From Aquilaria yunnanensis (lineage: Eukaryota > Streptophyta > Magnoliopsida > Malvales > Thymelaeaceae), in NCBI GenBank assembly GCA_039654915.1, contig CM077600.1, positions 74,657,992 to 74,721,991 of the forward strand: 64,000 nucleotides of DNA. The letters run 5' to 3'. Within the stretch, counting starts at the first letter, position 1. Every line of letters begins with the position of its first letter. Under the pieces are notes generated by a model. It made no database searches, was not told the DNA's origin, and saw only the letters and a list, made by a program, of their open reading frames with translations. Below, piece after piece: positions 24,806 through 35,680 of the stretch. A program made the position numbers and the translations under genes.

Positions 24806-25707
24806 ATTCCATCTCACCCTTGGACTGATTTGACTATAAACTTTGTTGTAAGACTTTTCAACACAAAAAGGGGAAATGACTCTATTGCTATTGTTGCTAT
24901 GGATAGGTACTCAAAGATGGCACACTTTGTTCGATGTGAAAAGATTGATGATGTCATCCATGTGGTTGAACTATTCTTCATGGAAGTTGTTAGATTACAT
25001 GGATGTTCGATGACCGTTGTCTTGGATAGAGACAAAAAATTCTTGAGCCACTTTTGGAAGACCCTATGCAGTAAGTTAGGTACCAAGCTTTTATTCTTCA
25101 CCACTTGCCATCCATAAACTGATGGCCAAACTAAGATAGCAAATAGAATATTAGTAACATTGCTTAGGGCAATTATTAAGAAAAACTTGAAATCCTGGGA
25201 AGAATGTATCCCACATGTAGAGTTTGCATATAATAAAGCTATGCACACTACCGATAGTCATTCATCTTTTAAGATTGTTTATGGATTTAATCTATTAACA
25301 ACTTTAGATCTTATAACTTTGCCTACACATGAGCTTGCTAATCCAGATGGAGAAATGAAGGTATATTTGGTCAAAAGGTTGCATGAAAAGGTGAAAGTGC
25401 AAATTGACAATAAAGTGCAACAATATGTAAACATCTACAACAAGGGCCAAAAGAAAGTCTCATTTGAACTAGGATATTGCGTGTGGGTTCATATAAAGAA
25501 GAAAAGGTTCCTTACAAAGAGGCATAGAAAGCTCTACCCAAGAGGAGAAGGTCCACTCTAAGTAGTGCCAAAGATTAAAAATAATGCCTACAAATTGGAC
25601 TTGGTAGGTGTGTATAATGTTAGCTCTACTTTTAACATTACTGATTTATCCTTTTTTTATGTAGATGTTGATGATTCAAGGAAAAATCACCTTGGGGCGG
25701 GGAGACT

Positions 25708-26541
25708 TGATATGACCTAAGCAAGTATGGAAGGAATAACACCAAACAACCTTTTAGTGATTAGCTTGAGACCTATGATGAAGAAGCATGGTAAAGAGGT
25801 ACATCAAAGGCTTCAAGGTTTGATTCAAGAGCATTTTTTATATTTGGTGGCTAGACAAGAGGAGCGTGCATAGGAGCACACCCTAGAGCAACCCAAGTGC
25901 ACTATCGAGGGCCCTACCAAGCACCATGTGATTTTCTTGGGCAATTTGGGTGCATGGATGTCCAATACTTTAGGAACATCTTCTATAGTGTCTTATGCAC
26001 ATGTGGAGGCATCCATGCTAGCCCGTGTAGTTTTTTTTGCAAGTTAGCACGTTAAACCCAAAGGGAGTCCCCAAATTGAGCCTTGCCATGCCTGAAGGCG
26101 CATTCAGGAGCCCCCACAAGCCCAAATGGAGTCCGCATTAGTTCTTTAGTATTTTTTAGCATGTTTTGTTTATTTTCCCTTGTGTTTAATAGGCTCATAG
26201 TTTGAACATTTTTTTGTTTAGGTTTTGCATGTTTTCTAAGTGTTTATGTGTACTAGTAATACAACTTCTAGTTGATATAGGACTTGTGTGAGTAAATATG
26301 ACCTCTTCTTCTTTTCTACTTGTAAACCATACCAAGGCTATAAGAAACAAAATAAATATGTCTAAATATGGTGCATTAGTCATCAAGAAATAAATGCAAA
26401 GATTGCTTCTACAATTTATCCTCTTTTTTTTCCTTTTTAAACTTTCTAGCGCTTTGGCTTTCTTCTCTTCCTTTGCTCAAATTTCTTCCTTCTCTTCCTT
26501 CCTTCATAATCCTTCTCTTTCTTAGTTGGGTCAAGTGCTCA
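25708..26541 (+). repeat. 3' LTR of the chromovirus, 3'-truncated
   Basis: Starts TGATATGACC right after the polypurine tract (GGGGCGGGGAGACT) and follows the 5' LTR to GTCAAGTGCTCATTTT near 26541. The last ~110 bp are missing and unrelated sequence starting GACATGGCCCC follows. The pol tail frame enters this LTR but carries a stop after four codons. Confidence 0.85.
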
Positions 26542-27010
26542 TTTTGACATGGCCCCTTATGGGCTTACCTAAGAAACCTATAAGAATAGGTCCCATATTA
26601 GTCGCAATTAGATAATTGATTACATGCACAATAGTTAAAACCTTCATGCTTCTAGTTAATTAACCTACTATGCAACCATGCATGAGTAATGCTTTGACTT
26701 GAATAATAAAAAAAGTAATAAAACATAACACATCGCTATGGCATTTTAATAAAACTAATTATCAAAACCATCAAACAATACAAAATATTTATGATATTAA
26801 CTACACATAATAAACCACATGTGAACATCCAAGCATAAGAAGACTATGCTTACACACAAAAGGGACTCTAGAGTTTAACTACTCAACCATGGATATTGGA
26901 GCCAAACTAGTAAATAAAACTATACATTGAAACTAAACTAGTGTACAAAACTATACATTGAGACTAAGCTGTACAAAACCATGGACTCAACCGATTTGCA
27001 GCCAATGGCA
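26542..27010 (-). mobile_element. Tekay/Del-type LTR 3'-end fragment
   Basis: Read on the minus strand this segment parallels the last ~470 bp of the solo LTR at 12409-14789. Shared features are GGTTAATTAACTAG, GCTTTGACTTGA, a trailing GGGGCCATGTCA terminus, and AGAAGACTA followed by TAGAGT. It abuts the truncated chromovirus LTR exactly at its own terminus, so it probably inserted there and then lost its other end. Confidence 0.65.
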
Positions 27011-27052
27011 CTGCCATTATAACAATTTCTAGCTTGAGGGCATTGATTCTCA

Positions 27053-27640
27053 GCTAGCTACTTTTTGCAAGATTTATTTTTAACACCAATACCAATTGAA
27101 AACATCTTAAAATTCTATTAGATTGAAGAATTTTATGTTTGTTCCATTCACCAACAAGTAACATATCATTTGCAAATTGAAGATGAGATATCTTAATATT
27201 ATCTCTACCAATGCACATACCTTGGACCTCACCCTTTAACATGGGCTCTTCTAATGACAATATAATACTTCAATAATGACTAAGAACAAAAAAGGCGATA
27301 ATGGATCACCTTGACAAGCGTTAATAAGGATAGCAATAGAAACCAATGATAGGCATACCTTAATCCAATTGATCAACTTACAGCCGAAATTCATTTGTTC
27401 CATAGTGTTGGAAAGGAACTCCCAATTAACATTATCAAAAGCATTTTCAAAGTTGACCTTCAATAAGGCTGCTTTCACCTTTTTTTCTTTGTGAAGTCTA
27501 CTAACTTGTTTGCAATTAACATACCATCCAAAATTTGTCTCCCATGAATCAAAAAAGACTAACAGCCAATTTGGATTGAATTTTTCCGACTTAAGACTGC
27601 CAACTTCTTTTAGCTTTTGCTGAGTCAGCATGTGTGTGGG
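27053..27640 (-). pseudogene. LINE (L1-type) reverse transcriptase fragment
   Basis: Two minus-strand frames read as consecutive parts of a non-LTR reverse transcriptase. 27251-27631 contains KAALLKVNFENAFDNVNWEF and the box ACQGDPLSPFLFLVI. 27054-27260 contains ISHLQFANDMLLVGEW, the catalytic region in which the usual ADD reads AND. A frame break separates them. No endonuclease, Gag-like ORF or poly-A tail was seen, so this is an internal fragment. Confidence 0.85.
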
Positions 27641-29330
27641 TTGAATTTCACCTCACAATTAAGCGAAATTACAATTTTTTTTCATAGCTTACCATTTGTC
27701 AAAGCATCTCACCTCTCACATCACGTGATCACTTTACCCTTCTCCCTGTTGCTCTCATAAAGTAGCTTTCAAGCACTTCATCCGCCGCCCAGCTCCGTCT
27801 AGCATTTTCCCATCTCTCCTCCACTGGCCTTCTTCCTTCGTTGATGTTTCTTCACCATGGTCATTCGGATCCCTCTAGAAAAATGTGGCTCTGTCTCGGT
27901 CAGTAACAGATCTGTGGAAGATAAAGCTGAGAGAGGCAAGAGAAACCACCACAAAAAGGACAGTTGCATCGAAAAACACCTAGCTGCGGTCTGGGTACGC
28001 CATCAGAGAAAACGCCTTGGTCGTAGGGAGGGGGGAACAAGAAAGATGGAGAGATAAAGTGTAGCTTTGGCAGCTGAGGTCTTGGTTCGACAGAAGTCGA
28101 TAGCTGAACTTGTTAGATGGGCAACACTGGTTGAGCTTAAAGCATATTAGGGGCAGCGAGAGGACGGGAGCTTGTGGGAGATTGATAGAGAAAGATGCGA
28201 CAGACAAAAAATCAGACCGAGGGAGTGGAGTGGCACAGGTTGTAAATAATGCAAAAAACATAACATTTTTTTGAAAATTGGTGGGCTATAGTATTTGAAA
28301 AGTCAAAAAAGAATGCAACTTAAGTTGCCTTCAGCCCAAACGAACTGGGTGTAAGTCTTGCTAATCTACAACACTACAAGTTAAAATCAAGAAAGTGACT
28401 GAATATACAATTGCTTTTAGTTGCTCAAAGTGACTAAATTGGGATTGAATAAGTCAGTTGCACAAACACTAGGCACTTTAGCTAGAGCAACTAACAGGCG
28501 GATAAAGTGAGTGACTAAATTCATTAGTTGCACTATTCATGGCACCTATAAAAATTTCTGGTGAACCTAAGTTGGTCTATAATGGGCTAGATAATGAAGT
28601 TCTAGAGCTAGAAGTTGTACCTTATATTTATTTTTAAAAATATTTATTTTTGTTGTTAAATAAAACCATTACATCTTAATCAAAGGGGAATTTTTTTTTT
28701 CAAAATTAGAAGCTTATAGTTGAAATTGCTCTAGCATGTGAAAAAGTTTTAGTAAATAGCATGGGATGCTTTTGTTTTAACATTTTCACTAAAAGTGGCT
28801 TTAGTTACCTTGTAATAGAAAAATCATGGCCCTGAATATGCTACTAATATTGAATTAAAAGGGATAAACTAGCCTCTAATGGTCTGTATTTCCTTATAGC
28901 AAATTTACACACTAACCTCATGATCAAGTTCAAGCAATTATACGGTACTAAAATTAAAAAGTGCAAGGAAATGATGTTCTTGGTTCTAAACTTTTTACAT
29001 TTTTCCTTATAAGTTATTGAAGTTATTAATAAGTCAATTTAATTAGTCACAAAATTTGTCAATAGTTTATTATCCATCCAAAAGGTTTTTGTGCATGTCA
29101 ATTAACTACTTTTCCATGACCAGCCTTAAAATTTATTATCAAAGGGCGAGCATTTCATCTCAAAAAGCGACTGCAACTTTTGGATTCGATAAAGATTTTA
29201 AATTACATATCAAATGTTATAACTTTTCTCAAATGTATGATATAGTCTCAGGTATCAATTTTGTACCAGTGGTAAATCTAAAATGTACCATGTGTATACA
29301 TTTTTTAAACTTCAAGTAAATTATATATTT
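27641..29330. other. Unassigned sequence, no gene called
   Basis: About 1.7 kb. From 27740 to 28060 it is comparatively GC-rich with two opposed open frames (27857-28057 plus, 27980-28261 minus). Neither matches a family I know. This could be a captured gene piece, but I could not pair convincing inverted ends. The remainder is AT-rich with recurrent TTGCA and GTGACTAAATT words. Confidence 0.4.
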
Positions 29331-29805
29331 GAGTTTCATTGGGTATAACATGTTCAATGTGTCAACTTTAATGGTTGGTCAAAGGCTGATCTAGTAGAGG
29401 GAAATTGGATTGGGCAGAAAGTTAGGGGTTATTACTAAAAATGCCACCTAATATTTCTTCCCACACTGGACCATACTTTGATTTTTCCTTTCTTATTCAC
29501 ACATGTCTACATAGTCTACTTTAGCTCTATTGTGCATCCTTTGTGTACAGCCCACCATCATTCCCCTTCCTATTACCCATCTTTTCATCAATTTTAGCCC
29601 TCACTATCAAACACAACCCTTCCTACTTTTGGAGACTCACATATGCTAATTTTGGTCAAATCCCCACTGTCTTTCATACTTAGTCTGTCCATTGCTACCG
29701 ATGTCCGTCCATTGAGGTAGCTTTTTGTCTTGCATTTATTTTGTTTCCTTTCAGCCCCACTTCTTAAATGAGGCCCAATGGCAATAATGCGTAGAACTGG
29801 GTAAG
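29331..29805 (+). repeat. Left terminal inverted repeat of the Harbinger-type element
   Basis: Pairs in inverted orientation with 37225-37709. Similarity is moderate with small indels, but runs in register from the edge to the AAATGAGGCC block near 29775. Confidence 0.75.
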
Positions 29806-30688
29806 TCTGAAAAAGAATTCATTCCATAGTTTAATCATTGAATTTGGGTTCAGGGTTTCCTACAACCAGTCATGTTAAGTAAAGTTGTTATTTCCCTAAC
29901 ATGATTGGTCCTAAGATATAGAAGCTAGTGTTTTGTCATGCATTGATTACTCATTATGGTTTGTTTGTACTAGAACTTGCAGGCATGCCACAGAGAAATA
30001 CTGGTACTGATTCATGGGAGAAGCTTATCAGTGTACCAAGTTAGGTGGAAACTTATACACCCATATTTCTCCAATTTGTAACCAAAGTTTATGTAAAGGG
30101 CATGACTAATGGTCCGTTCCTAACCAAAGATGGGTAGAAGGTTGTTGTCGAGAAAATGAGAAATGACACTCGATACTAGTAGAACTTGTACTACCAGCAT
30201 CACATATAAAGTACCCTACAACAAGAATTCATTAAGTGGAAGGGGGTACTGAGTCTAGCTGAAGGCTAAACATATAATTAGGATAATGGGCTCATTATGG
30301 CCAATGATGTTTGGTAGGAGGAGTGCATTTAGGTAGTTGAATTTTAATTAAAGAGTTTTGCATAATGTTAGAAATTTTTGTGTCTGCCTATTTCTTTGTG
30401 GTTTATGTTTTTGGAATGCTTTTTGGCTATGTAAATTTTAGGTGGTACCAGCAGTCACCAAGTTACGCAACAAGTGGTTCCCCAACCTTAACCAAATGGC
30501 TATCTTATTTACTAAGAAAACACATAACTCACATATCAAGCAACAAGATAGTCATCCCGTTATGGACTAGCGACTACTAGCAGACACAGTTATCCTTATT
30601 AAATCCAACTCATTAGCACACCAATTTCCAATTAATCCTCTAAGCGTACTATGATCAAGTGAACATCAGGCATCTGCGTCATCTGCAC
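29806..30688. other. Harbinger-element interior, left part
   Basis: No gene is called. A 71-codon plus-strand frame at 30365-30580 is hydrophobic at its start and unrecognised. Most Harbinger elements carry a second Myb-like ORF; I saw no Myb/SANT signature here. Confidence 0.4.
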
Positions 30689-32110
30689 TGTAAGGTTGTG
30701 GGAGCCAAACAAGCATAGTGGAATATAACTGAAATCCTCCAGGATTCAAGTGAAACAAAGTAAATCGTGTGCTCAAAAATTTTATACCTAGTTAGTCAAG
30801 ATATTTCACCCAACTGTTGAGTCGAATCACAAACTTGAATAGTTGACATGTTCGAGCTCTCTACAGTATCCACACGAACCCCTTGGATCACCATACCTCC
30901 ACCAAATTCCGATAGATGCGTTCCTCTTGCACCCGTAGTGCTAGCTTGCATATTCCAAGGATTGGTAAGAGAATAATGCGCCTGGAACTTTTCAGAACTC
31001 TTCTAATTTTGTCCTTTAGGAGGCTAAGGCAAAAGCTGCCAAAATTCTCACTATATGATGTATATAGTGAGGCTAAACTCTTAACCCTAATGGGTTTCAA
31101 AACCCTAATCCAATTAAGTATAATTTTGGGCTTTATAATGGCTCAACCTTGGGGCCAATTATTAATCTGAAATTATCATGAAACCAAAACCCAAATGATT
31201 TGGCCCATGCACTCAAATAATCCAATTGGCTCTATATATGTGACACAATAGGTTTCTACCACATTGGCAATGATGATAAATCATATCTATGATCATAAAT
31301 AATGAGTGGTGTCTAGCAACACATCATTGCTACCCAAGTGACAGGATAGTCAGTGATTCAACTAAACCACTATGATCATTATTCGTATATGTCATTGTCT
31401 CTTTGTCTAAGATATCAGGACCAAGCATGAGACATAGAATGTGTCACTCTCATATAGCCCAATCCAAGGTTTCTTGATTCCGAGTAGACTAACTTAAACT
31501 GATGACGTTGATATTGTATATCAACTCATCCTAGCATGGCCATGCATTTCCTTAGTCTCATTTTACCTAGGGGCCCAAAGATATTACTCCCGTTACATAG
31601 GAGGGACAAATCTCATTTTGATCATACAAAACCCTCCGCGTGATATGTGACATACCCAATAACCACCTTCATGTTCAATCAGTTATGAGCAACAAAAGGA
31701 AGTATCAAAGTATGTGACTCACATGTAGGGAACTTTGATGACCTCGATTAAAAAACTACATATACCATGATCACTATGAGAATCACTTATGACACTCATA
31801 TAACAATCCATGTAGCATTCTCATGGGTCTAGTACATAAGTTCTCCAACTTGTACCAATATGTAGACTACATATCTCATATTAGTCTCCATAAATGCTAG
31901 CCTTTATATATTATTGCAACCCACTCCACAATAATACTAGACCAGTGACGTTTAAGAATACTGTTATTTTAGGGTTATAATTATGTTTGATTATGTTATG
32001 TAGAAACAAACAACAAACATAATTATTGGAACAATGCCTCAATAAAATATCATGACTCAATGTGAAAAATACAATCATCTCATAATTGGCTTTTAGGCAC
32101 AACACTAACA
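30689..32110 (-). mobile_element. Old copia solo LTR, perfect TSD
   Basis: About 1422 bp in reverse orientation, more diverged than the other solo LTRs. Plus-strand ends are TGTAAGGTTGTGGG and CACAACACTAACA. It is flanked by a perfect TGCAC duplication (30684-30688 and 32111-32115). It is inserted inside the Harbinger-type element and has no internal region. Confidence 0.93.
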
Positions 32111-32392
32111 TGCACCAGCTTCATAAAAGGAGTCCACTAGTATTGGTAATGTCATGCACATCGTGGGCCAACTTCCAAGATTTATGGAAGCCGAAGGTGA
32201 TGCTTTCTGGCTGTCTGTAGCATTTTTACTAATCTAGAGTGAGAATGTTAATGACATGCTTGTCAATAGGACTAAAGACCTAGAAGTTCACCTAACATGG
32301 TTGTGTATGGAGTTGGAGATGCACGATCAGTAGCTTCTGTTGTACTTTTTTTATGGGTTGATGTTAAGTTTGAATATTCTAGATCAATGTGC

Positions 32393-33875
32393 TGTTAGTA
32401 TTTGTGCCCAAAAGCCAATCAAGAAATGATTGTATTTTGCACATTGAGTCGTGATATTTTATTAAGGCGTTAATCCAGTAATTATGTTTGTTGTTTTGTT
32501 TCTGTGTAATGTAATAAACATGATTATAACCCTAGAATAATGATAATCTTAAATGTCCTTTGTCTAGTATTATTATGGAGTGGGTTATGATAATTCATAA
32601 TGACTAGCATATTTGGAGACTAAAAGCAGATATGTAGTCTACATATGGGTACAAGTTGGAGAACTTGTGTACTGGACCGACCCACCATGAGAATGCTACA
32701 TGGATTGTTATATGAGTGTCATAAGTGATTCTCATAGTGATCATAGTATATGTAGTCTATCAAGGGGCCCGAATATATCACTCCCGTTACATAGGAGGGA
32801 CAAATCCCATCTTGATCATACAAATCCCTCCGCATGATATGTGACATACCCAATGACCTCCTTCAAGTTCACTCAGTTACGAGCAACAAAGGAAAGTATC
32901 AAAGTATGTGACTCACATGTAGGGAACCTTGATGATCTTAGGTCGAAGGACTACATATACCATGATCACTATGAGAATCACTTATGACACTCATATAACG
33001 ATCCATGTAGTGTTCTCATGGTGGGTCGGTCCAGTACACAAGTTCTCCAACTTGTACCCAAATGTAGACTACATATCTCATATTAGTCTCCACATATGCT
33101 AGTCGTTATGTATTATTGCAACCCGCTCCATAATAATACTAGACCAGGGACGTTTAAGAATATCATTATTCTAGGGTTACAATTATGTTTGTTAAGTTAC
33201 GTAGAAACAAAACAACAAACATAATTGCTGGATTAATGCCTTAATAAAATATCATGACTCAATGTGCAAAAAATACAATCATCTCATGATTGGCTTTTGG
33301 GCACAACACTAACACCAACGTGGTAAGAGCCTATTGGGCCACACACATAAAGCCTATTTGGATTATTTGAGTGCATGGGCTAATTTATTTGGGTTATAGT
33401 TTCATGATAATTTCGTGTTAATAATTGGCCCAAAAGTCGAGTCATTATTAAGCCCGAAATTAAAGCCTAATTGGATTAGGTCTTTGAAACCCATTAGGCT
33501 TGGAAGTTGAGTCTCACTATAAATACATCATATAGTGAAAAATTCAAAGCTCTTGCCTTAGTCTCCGAAAAGTGACAGTCGCACTCTTCTTTTGTAATTC
33601 CTTGGAGGACACAAGTTAGCACTGTGTGCGCAAGAGAAACGCATCTGCCGGGACGTGGTGGAGGCATGGTGATCCCAAAAGGCTCATGTGGATACCATAG
33701 AGAGCTTGAACAAATCAACTATTCAGGTTTTTTATTCGACTCAACAGTTGGGTGAAATATCTCAACTGAAATTAGGTATGAAAATTTTTGAACACTCAGT
33801 TTATCTCGTTTCACTTAGATCCTGGAGGGTTTCAGTTATATTCCGCTATGCTTGTTTGGCTCTTGAAACCGTACA
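32393..33875 (+). mobile_element. Chimeric copia LTR with an inverted core
   Basis: Starts TGTTAGTATTTGTGCCC and ends AAACCGTACA, flanked by TGTGC (32388-32392) and TGTGG (33876-33880), a 4/5 duplication. 32393-32757 is plus-oriented LTR (about its first 365 bp). 32758-33314 is minus-oriented LTR, from about LTR position 550 back to its first base. 33315-33875 is plus-oriented again, from about LTR position 855 to the end. The inverted core looks closer to the young solo LTRs than the two arms do. Confidence 0.88.
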
Positions 33876-34499
33876 TGTGGTAACTAGTAACTGGTAGGAA
33901 TTGTGCATTTGTAATTTGATCTGTTTTTCATCGGGTGCTAATAGTTGTTGCCCTCCTAATTTGGCTTGTTGCTGATCCAAAACTACCATGTTTTGCTATT
34001 TTTGGATAATATTAGGTAAAGCAATACTACACCTCAATTTGGTAATATTTGGATGATGTTGTAATGAGCTTATGTTAGTATATGTTTACATCGTGTCATC
34101 ATGTTGTACCTTGTTCACAAGCGTAATGTTTAGATATAACAATGAAGTAGTAGCCACAAGACTGATCTAATGTTGCACTAAGGCAAATTCATTACAAATA
34201 GATCACTACAACACATATTAAAATGGGTGATGGAGACACACAACCCTTTACCACCATAATATAATATAGTCTTGAACATATATTCCTATAACACTCCACA
34301 TAGTTTTTGGTGCATCAAGATTTAACACAACACGTCATAGTACATTAAGGCTGGTGTGGTGAATCCGATGTGTCTAAAATAGCAGTTGGGGCTAACATCC
34401 TTCATTTACACTATTGACTGTGGCAGTGATAGTGCCAACAATGTTGTTATGCATTTAGACCATAGACCATGTCTCCACCTACAAATCATCTTCTTTCAA
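33876..34499. other. Harbinger-element interior, no gene called
   Basis: Sequence between the chimeric LTR and the transposase 3' end. AT-rich and without a recognisable frame. Confidence 0.4.
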
Positions 34500-35680
34500 T
34501 TTTCCACGTCAGTGTTGGTATTATTGGGTGCATAAGTACCATACGTGTCATAAGCAACTTGTTCTAGATCCACACTCTTGTGTTGTCTTATGTTTTTGTA
34601 TAAGGAACAACATGTAACAACTATTGTCTTTTGTACCTCCTAATCAAAATGTCATAGATGGAGCAAAATAGGAAATTTTCCCTTCACACCACCAATCACA
34701 CATCCAACTACATTTCAAAACAATGCATGTACCCAATTGAATAGTTCACGTGCTTTCGTTAGGAAACATCCACTAGAGTCATTATGGTGGTACCGGTCAC
34801 CTTAGTATGGTGCTAGAAATCCTTCCATGTTAGAGTACCTAAAATGCACCAAGAAGAAGCATTCTGTATATAATAAATATAACTAAATGTAAATGATCAA
34901 GTGGCATTATGTAAACAGTAGCATGGAGATATGACTACTGGTGTTTTACAAGAGGTTGCCTATGAAAATTGAGACCCCAGTTGGTTGAGGCAAGTACAGA
35001 GAACAAGACTGTCAGGGTACTTCTAGGCATTTTGGTGAAGACATGGGCAATGTACATCTCAAAGTCAATAGTGATCATAACATTCTGTGAAGTGTTGCTC
35101 GATCTCCCATGGTAGTACTCTCAATTAAGACCGCCATATATTCCATACATATTTGTACTGTCTACCATGCCGATAGCTCCTAAGAAAGCACCGTTCCACC
35201 AACTAATGATGGACTGGTGTATTATTGGGCAAGATAATAACTTCAGCTAGTGATACTGCACAAACTAGTACCTTGTAGAACCATTGATAAATTGTATCAG
35301 TTGAGTGCTCAAGCACTTGCCTTATGTCATGGTATTTCCAACCGTGCGCAAGCACTGTTAAAAACATAGCCAATGCCTCATATGCAAACATGTTGTGAGA
35401 TTCCTACAACCTATGTTTATCCCATAGCTTGGTGTAGAGATCCCAAAAACATATCTCACAACCTATGTCTGTCCTATAGCTTAGTGTAAAGATCCCAAAA
35501 ACATTCTCCTGTCATTTGCATTCGAGCATATAATTCATTCTCCAACTCTAGTAGATGCAACAAGTACTGTATATTTTTAATTTGTAGTTCTCGCCTAACA
35601 GGTGCACACTGGTGACCATCAAATTCATGTGCCCCATGTCCCACACCTAAAAGTATAGGTAATCTAGAAAGAATGGCCAT
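34500..35680 (-). pseudogene. PIF/Harbinger DDE transposase, broken
   Basis: Read on the minus strand. 35474-35680 gives an N-terminal segment ending GECFWDLYTKL. 35203-35391 gives AYEALAMFLTVLAHGWKYHD then EHSTDTIYQWFYKVL, the helix-rich region before the catalytic core. About 35170-35060 gives GAIGMVDSTN and SSNTSQNVMITIDF, matching the first-aspartate block (family form GAIDGT...TQNV...DF); the aspartate itself seems displaced. About 34730-34590 gives ARELFNWVHALF and GKFPILLHL, the terminal acidic block. Stops and frame changes are frequent. An intact relative would excise and reinsert the element using its TIRs. Confidence 0.82.
35405..35512. repeat. 52-bp tandem duplication in the transposase region
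   Basis: The phrase ACCTATG....CC.ATAGCTT followed by AGATCCCAAAAACAT occurs twice with a 52-bp offset (near 35409 and 35461). 52 is not a multiple of three, so the duplication itself shifts the transposase frame. Confidence 0.75.

Larger units (their letters stand above)
19491..25707 (+). pseudogene. Chromovirus pol (protease-RT-RNase H-integrase), interrupted
   Basis: The protease motif IIDGGSCTNVAS is near 19526-19560, with a frame change just after. RT runs from about 20340 to 20990; the catalytic box reads LLFDDILVYSKS near 20731, and its N-terminal part is full of stops. RNase H runs from about 21060 and ends TDHQSLKNLKGQG at 21394, where a copia solo LTR interrupts. It resumes at 22812 with CRHARWIEFIESFPFAVKY. 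The integrase zinc region (EEHGGGLMDHFG near 23128) is cut at 23313 by the hAT element. The integrase core resumes at 24814 ([26 protein letters not shown]) and the C-terminus ends near 25680 (YKLDLVGVYNVSSTFN). Frameshifts and stops throughout make it non-functional. Confidence 0.9.
16570..26541 (+). mobile_element. Decayed Ty3/gypsy chromovirus with two nested insertions
   Basis: LTRs at 16570-17519 and 25708-26541 flank a gag-pol region with domain order protease, RT, RNase H, integrase (gypsy order). A tRNA-Met primer site follows the first LTR and a G-rich polypurine tract precedes the second. RNase H is split by a copia solo LTR (21395-22811) and integrase by a hAT-type element (23314-24805). 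The second LTR loses its last ~110 bp where a Tekay-like LTR fragment begins. The integrase-to-C-terminus style (YKLDL, STFNITDLSFF, then a short tail running into the LTR) suggests a CRM/Reina-type chromovirus. That lineage call is an inference. Confidence 0.88.
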
